This document shows positions 59,370 to 64,000 of a DNA stretch of 64,000 nucleotides, piece after piece. The stretch is from assembly GCA_018287875.1 (NCBI GenBank), contig JAGVVL010000022.1, forward strand, positions 2,666,001 to 2,730,000, read 5' to 3'. Each line of letters begins with the position of its first letter. Position 1 is the first letter of the stretch. The DNA comes from Nigrospora sphaerica (taxonomy: Eukaryota > Ascomycota > Sordariomycetes > Amphisphaeriales > Apiosporaceae). Position numbers and translations under genes: made by a program. Below the pieces are notes generated by a model. It did no database searches, was not told where the DNA came from, and was given only the letters and a program-made list of their open reading frames with translations.

Positions 59370-60473
59370 TCACCACATACCAGGAGCCGTTCTTGCGACG
59401 CTCTGTTTGTTACCATTCACTTTATCCGCCTTTTTCAACAGGTCGTTGAGAATTTCGTTAGCAGCATTCGCATGTCTAACTGCGGCTAGTGGTATCTGCA
59501 ATAACAGTTCTTTCGTGTACGCTGCTGCTGTAGCAGCCGCATACGGCTGCCAAGTCTCGTTCTTGTGCGAGTCGGCATAGTTGCTGATTCCACGGATGAC
59601 GAGACAGGGAAACGTCTCCATGAGGCCTGCTGCTTCAATATCCACGCACAGGATGTGCATGCTGTCCCGTAGTTCATCTCGCTTCTTTGCGGACTTGATA
59701 ATCATGTTAGATGACCCGATTGTTCCATAATGCACCCGGGGGTGTGGACTTTTTCGTTGACTGCGCTTGACCGTCTCCGAGAACTCGCAATTCTTGCAAT
59801 TCTTGCCGCCAACGTGGGTATAGTCGGCTGGGAAGAGACAGTCCCGCTCTACGCCAGGGTAACAATAGTCGTCTGCCATAGCAGGGTACCGGGCAACCAT
59901 CTCCTCGAGATGCTGTTTGACACTGTTGCCACGAAGTCCGTGCAAGGCCTTCAGCAGAGCGACATTGCTGGCGAGCACATGCGGTGGCTTGTTCAAATGC
60001 CCTGTCCTCACGAAGCCCCCAATTGCGCTCTTGCCACGGTCGAACTGCACGATGCCACCCAAATCCTCTTGAGCTTCGCTGACAACGACATCGCCCAGGC
60101 GAATGTCATGCAGATCGTCGTCTTCGTAGTTTTCGTCGGGGACCCCGCCACCAGTCCCCACTAGCAAGCCGAAGCGTATCCGACCGAAATCGTTCAGCAG
60201 CTGTGTTACCACCATCGCGGCGGCGTTGTTGCCAGTCGTCGGCATCGCAGCTACGACAACGTTGTGCTGACCTATCTGGCCCAACTCATAGGCATTCTGG
60301 TCGCGACTCGTGCTGAGACCCAGGTGCTTCCTGTCAAGCAAAGCGAGCACGGGGGTCAGCTCGTACCCCATAGGACATATGATCGCGACAGTGTAATCGT
60401 CATGCTGTAGGCAGATAGGCGGCTCTGGATTTGGCGCGATCGGACAAGATTCGTGCACTGCGTCCTTCGACAT
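59370..60473 (-). CDS. Stand-alone PNP_UDP (nucleoside phosphorylase-like) domain protein
   Basis: The ATG at 60473 gives about 367 residues in a single exon. Motifs of the fungal PNP_UDP_1 class are the first strand AIICPMGYELTPV, the phosphate-loop-like GTGGGVPDE, a CxxC segment (KNCKNCEF), HYGTIGSSN and the C-terminal substrate region CVDIEAAGLMETFP followed by IRGISNYADSH. In fungi this domain is the N-terminal module of many NLR-like receptors, and related domains in bacterial defence cleave nucleosides or nucleotides. Here the protein stops about 40 residues after the domain, with no NACHT/NB-ARC or repeats. It is either a single-domain effector or the surviving N-terminus of an NLR. 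Key motifs look intact. Confidence 0.82.
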   Translation of the reverse strand: MSKDAVHESCPIAPNPEPPICLQHDDYTVAIICPMGYELTPVLALLDRKHLGLSTSRDQNAYELGQIGQHNVVVAAMPTTGNNAAAMVVTQLLNDFGRIRFGLLVGTGGGVPDENYEDDDLHDIRLGDVVVSEAQEDLGGIVQFDRGKSAIGGFVRTGHLNKPPHVLASNVALLKALHGLRGNSVKQHLEEMVARYPAMADDYCYPGVERDCLFPADYTHVGGKNCKNCEFSETVKRSQRKSPHPRVHYGTIGSSNMIIKSAKKRDELRDSMHILCVDIEAAGLMETFPCLVIRGISNYADSHKNETWQPYAAATAAAYTKELLLQIPLAAVRHANAANEILNDLLKKADKVNGNKQSVARTAPGMW

Positions 60474-61139
60474 GGGAAATGAGGTCCAGAAGGCCAATGG
60501 GTGTAGCGATGATACTTCGGGACACTACACCAAATTACTTCCGAGTATTGAAACGAGATGTTGGAGAGGTCAAGGTTCCATGCGACCCCGCTCGTCTCCA
60601 GCCTGGAAGGTGCTAAAGAAGAGGCCGCTCCTCATATGTTTGACTAGCGGATCAATCTATCTCCGGAGCTGCCATCTGTAAGGGCGTGATCGACTAGGTG
60701 TTGAATCCACAGTTGCATCCACGCTGGTGGCCAACCCACGCTCTGCCTGGCGCCACACCCGAGGCGTTACGGTACTTCACTACGCGCTACACTATAAGTA
60801 GCTAGCGGTGCCAGTACTGCAGTACAAGGCTCTCTACTTCACGTACCGCGCCGTCGCACTTGCGAACCTTCACGGGTCGCGGCAATGTGCTAAAGATCGC
60901 TGCTATCTAGGGTATAGGCTGGTTGTTTCAGCCAGGCAATTTTGAACCCGCCGAATTGAGATTTTCTTTTAGGGCTCAATTAACCTGGAAGCAGCGCCGC
61001 AAGCAGTTCGTCCGCTAGTTACGCGCATCCTGTTGAAGGCTCATGCAGGTGTGATGGAGCAGGGGTCTCCTCCACAGGTTATCCATCCTGGCGCCGTGCT
61101 AGCCGCTATAAAGCACGTTGAAATGCTCCTACAAGGGAC
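60474..61139. other. Intergenic, nothing recognised
   Basis: Contains the promoter of the PNP_UDP-type gene and unassigned sequence leading into transposase fragments. No credible gene. Confidence 0.4.
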
Positions 61140-61500
61140 CGGCAAGCAGTTCTACGAGCTATTCCGGCTGAGGAAGCAGTAGTTCTAACCACTGCTAGAA
61201 TGGCTGGAATTGAACGCCTGTCTTGAAGACACAAGTTACCAAACAACTGCTCAAGAGCTACTGATGTTCCTTTGGATCGTCGGTTTCAGCGAGACGCAGC
61301 GAAACGCCTCACACCCCTTTTTGAGTGCGCAAAGTTCTATCTCCGGCTCGTTCCATACCGTGCTACCCAAGATGGTCCGGTTATTCAAGGCCTTTGTCAA
61401 GCAACCTAAGTCAACGTACGTGTCAACCGAGGTCAAATCACAACAGGAGACCAAATTCTCTAGATTCAGCGGCGCAGTTGGGGCTATCAACTGCAGATAC
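61140..61500 (+). pseudogene. Harbinger/PIF-like transposase fragment
   Basis: After two stops near 61180 the plus strand encodes LLEWLELNACLEDTSYQT, an ELLMFLWIVGF segment, SGSFHTVLPKMV and GAVGAINC. This matches the order of the region upstream of and including the first catalytic residue in Harbinger-type DDE transposases (normally GAIDGTH, here Asn). The ends are eroded. Confidence 0.45.
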
Positions 61501-61835
61501 GAACGTGGCCTTAGAAGAGCTAATGCTTTCGTAGGAACCGATGGGTCTCCTGCACTACACCGGGCTCTGGACCTGCCACCCTCTCTAGGTAGGTCTGGAC
61601 TTAGTTTAACATAAAACCTATAGTTCTCAACGCCATATCCGGCGCCTTGAAGATATGGGGGATCGTTACGTAGAGCCGGGTCGTGACGATGACGTTGGGC
61701 AAGGCGAAAAGGGCTCGGAGAAGACTGTGCATAGGGTGATATTCGTCCAGCTTCTCGGACTCGACTGGTGCGTCTTTGCTGTTGACAGTCTGCCTATGCT
61801 GGGTGCATGCAAGGAAATACAACCCATCTCTCTAA

Positions 61836-61915
61836 GTCTTGCCCTTTCTGAGGATAGACCCTACCTGCGGAACGCGGAAACGGGGGGCAGGTTCACAAAA
61901 GTCGGTGTTCCCAGG
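61836..61915 (+). pseudogene. Second copy of the captain zinc-finger sequence (fragment)
   Basis: About 80 bp clearly homologous to 37526-37610 in the DUF3435 gene, including an 18-bp identical run TAAGTCTTGCCCTTTCTG and GCGGAAACGGGGG. It is a relic of another DUF3435 gene or a fragment copied from one, ending flush with a pogo-like transposase remnant. Confidence 0.6.
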
Positions 61916-63021
61916 CAGCTAGTGGCAATATGGCCTGGAGTTAAGGCGACCTTCCGAGCCTTATTCCAGGCCTCCAAGAACTCTGGTTTCTTCGGAGTCA
62001 TCACGAGACTGGATATGCAGGCCTCACGTAGGTATTTCCGATAGGCGCGCTTCAATATAGAGAAGGGACCAAGGTCTAGAGGCTAGAGGACATGCGATGT
62101 ATATACCGGAAGGAAGTTCAACCAGACCCTGGCTTGGAAACAGCTTAACATGAAGTCCTCACTGCAATGTAAGGCGTCGCCATCTAGAATAAGGCGTCGC
62201 CAATCCTCTAGATCCTCTGGAGCGGTCAAGGATAGGAATATCTGCCTTAACCAGCGTATGCCAATTGAATTGCTGGTCCAGCCGGCATCTGAGGCCTCAA
62301 AATACCACTGGTTGAAGTCCTCCTCGTCTAGTTAGCATTCAAACCACTGCTGTTGGACCGACTTCCCCTTGAAAATGACGAGGGGAGGTAACGCTCTGCC
62401 GGTCGCGGAGATGGCCTCAATTGACGTCGCCCACTCGCCAAGGCCGGGATCCATAGTGAAGACCTCGTTAAGGGTAGACGGACCGATGACTAGGGAACTA
62501 TCTCCAAGCCCTATTTGGTAGCCGACCTCGTCTATATTCCAAGTGTTCTCAGGGAGGACCTTCGCCACGTCTGGCTGGACTAACCTAGAGAACTCCTCCA
62601 GATTTTCTCGTGGGGCGCCGTTAACGCGCTAGAAGTCCATTGGCCTGGACCTCGTAATCTTTAACTGCGGCCAGCGCTTAAAGAACCGGTGATGCCAGCG
62701 TCTGCCGAGGTGGTGGTCACTGCTAGTTTCTGCCACTGACGATTAAGCGTATACGCGAAAGCGGTTATACGGTATTGACCACCCTAGACGGGACTACGTG
62801 AGGGCCTGATCTACTAGACGACGCTCTAACTCAATAGATAGGATCTGACGATGCTCCTGAGCATGCGCCTTCAGAGGCAAGTCGTTAAATCGCCTCGTGA
62901 GGTAGTATCTAGAGACAGGATACTTCTTCGCAGTAGAACGGATACTTGCTCCGTCGACGACTTCTTTCAGCGCTACAGCCAGCTGCAGCGCTTCCATGAA
63001 ATAGATAGGCAGAAAGAGCAA
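61916..63021 (-). pseudogene. Pogo/Tigger-like transposase, degraded
   Basis: From 63021 the minus strand reads a psq-type helix-turn-helix N-terminus (ALKEVVDGASIRSTAKKYPV), and after a damaged stretch the DDE core (NIDEVGYQIGLG, ATGRALPPLVIFKG, WYFEASDAGWT, LILDG). The third-Asp block PLDLGPFSILKRAYRKY and a C-terminal EAWNKARKVALTP follow. A TAG precedes PLD where Gln is usual. It is a different lineage from the two Fot1-type elements on the left. No terminal repeats were found. Confidence 0.7.
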
Positions 63022-63821
63022 AAAACGACAATTCTATTGACCTAAACACTAAGACCTCACGATATCTGGTTGTTTATCTATTCCCTGTTGCTTATCACAT
63101 GCCATCTTGATCTTGGTGGTGAAACGGTGGCGCGTTTGATGGGGCGGCGTGTTGAAGGGGGTCAAAGCTTATGTGATAGACCCAGGACTGCGGGCCGGGC
63201 CCCGTGTGGCAATACATACAGTTCGGACATCAATACAACTTCAACTCTGGAGCTGTCCGTGTAAAGGAAACCGGGGCTGATGTAAGCAATATTATTGACC
63301 AGACGCAAACGTAGCGTCTACGTCTTAGCAACACGGGACAGTCAAAGCCATAGGATGTACTCAACCACGAAAAGCTTGTTAGGTGGCCGATTGCAGTCCG
63401 TTGGCGATGGTGCTACAATAGGGCATTCGACAGGAAAAGAAGCCTATTCTAATTAGCTCTTTATGACCTAGGAAAATGGCTGCTGTAAATTGATGGGAAA
63501 TGCAACAGCCGTACTGGATGCATTCTTAAGGCCTCTAAGAGAAATTTCTAATGGGCTGCGATTGATCACGCGGTATCCTGCCATCCTGCCGTCTTACTCT
63601 CACCGCTGTTTGGGGTTGTGCTGGCGTGAGCAATGTAAGGGTGGCGCCGGGAAGCTGCGGCCATGCCGTTCTATGCCGCATTGCCAGAGCCAGCTGACCA
63701 TAACCATACATGGGGTTGTCCCGTTCCTGGACAAAAGCCAGTCGACGGCCAGAGAAGACACACATGATATGCATAGTGCTGAAGGCAGTCGGCCAATCAG
63801 CCACGCGGATATCCATGTACC
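63022..63821. other. Intergenic, nothing recognised
   Basis: Short frames on both strands without motifs. Normal base composition. Confidence 0.4.
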
Positions 63822-64000
63822 ATGAGAATCGGTAAGCTGCTTACGACCACCCATGTCGATTCGGGGAGATTGGCTTTACGTAATAAACGATTTACGATCA
63901 AGCTGCAGCTGCGGGACGGGTCGAGCGGGGCCAGACTGAGCGTGTCGGACGGCTCGGTCCTTGGCAAGGAATGCATTCATACGTTGACGCCGGCTGGAAG
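63822..64000 (+). CDS. Open frame running off the right edge (hypothetical, partial)
   Basis: An ATG at 63822 opens a frame of at least 59 codons that continues past the window, with GC-rich codons in its last third (QLRDGSSGARLSVSDGS). I do not recognise the family. It could be a chance frame or the first exon of a gene. Confidence 0.25.
   Translation, partial: MRIGKLLTTTHVDSGRLALRNKRFTIKLQLRDGSSGARLSVSDGSVLGKECIHTLTPAG

Noticed and set aside
1..64000. tRNA, rRNA or 5S genes
   Set aside because: None was recognised by eye. A covariance-model scan would be needed to exclude tRNAs, especially in the AT-rich part.

Overview
The window looks like a chromosome segment of a filamentous ascomycete (Pezizomycotina). 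The reasons are short introns of about 45-90 nt with GTANGT/GTGAGT donors and CTRAC-like branch sites, Zn2Cys6, DUF3435 and PNP_UDP genes, Ty3/Gypsy chromoviruses and Fot1/pogo transposons, and a 29-kb block degraded in the manner of repeat-induced point mutation (RIP). I cannot name the species. Layout: (1) 1-6.2 kb is a GC-rich Ty3/Gypsy chromovirus on the minus strand, hardly touched by RIP but broken by six single-base frameshifts, each in a short homopolymer. (2) 6.2-35.1 kb is an extremely AT-rich island of nested, RIP-degraded retrotransposons. Younger, less mutated insertions sit in it: two Fot1/pogo-type DNA transposons with TA target duplications, four copies of a 0.23-kb LTR, a 134-bp LTR-like element and a 565-bp solo LTR, several with clear target-site duplications. 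Only a relic gag and no host gene is recognisable there. (3) From about 35.15 kb base composition abruptly becomes normal. The first gene, 35495-37843, is a DUF3435 tyrosine recombinase with a C-terminal zinc finger, open throughout once two small introns are removed. This is the family of the 'captain' genes that lie at one end of Starship giant transposons and point into the cargo. (4) 38.6-56.5 kb holds the most interesting locus. Two inverted copies of a very large gene (Msp1-like AAA+ ATPase, a 45-residue TPR array, a CHAT caspase-like protease) flank a 5-kb core. The core carries a probable gasdermin-like pore-forming protein (two exons) and a caspase-like C14 protease (one exon). Copy A is head-to-head with the gasdermin-like gene and copy B is head-to-head with the C14 gene. 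Each giant copy carries one in-frame stop, at different positions, both of the RIP type. (5) 56.5-64 kb is a decaying fringe: a Zn2Cys6 gene fragment, a fragment of an uncharacterised fungal family, an intact stand-alone PNP_UDP-type protein (a domain usually found at the N-terminus of fungal NLRs), Harbinger-like and pogo-like transposase fragments, and a short second piece of captain zinc-finger sequence. Working model (inference): the segment right of 35.15 kb may be the captain end of a Starship-like element whose cargo is a regulated-cell-death or allorecognition module. In that module an AAA-TPR-CHAT sensor protease and/or the C14 protease would activate a gasdermin-like pore former by cleavage, in parallel with Podospora HET-Q1/HET-Q2 and bacterial gasdermin-protease operons.
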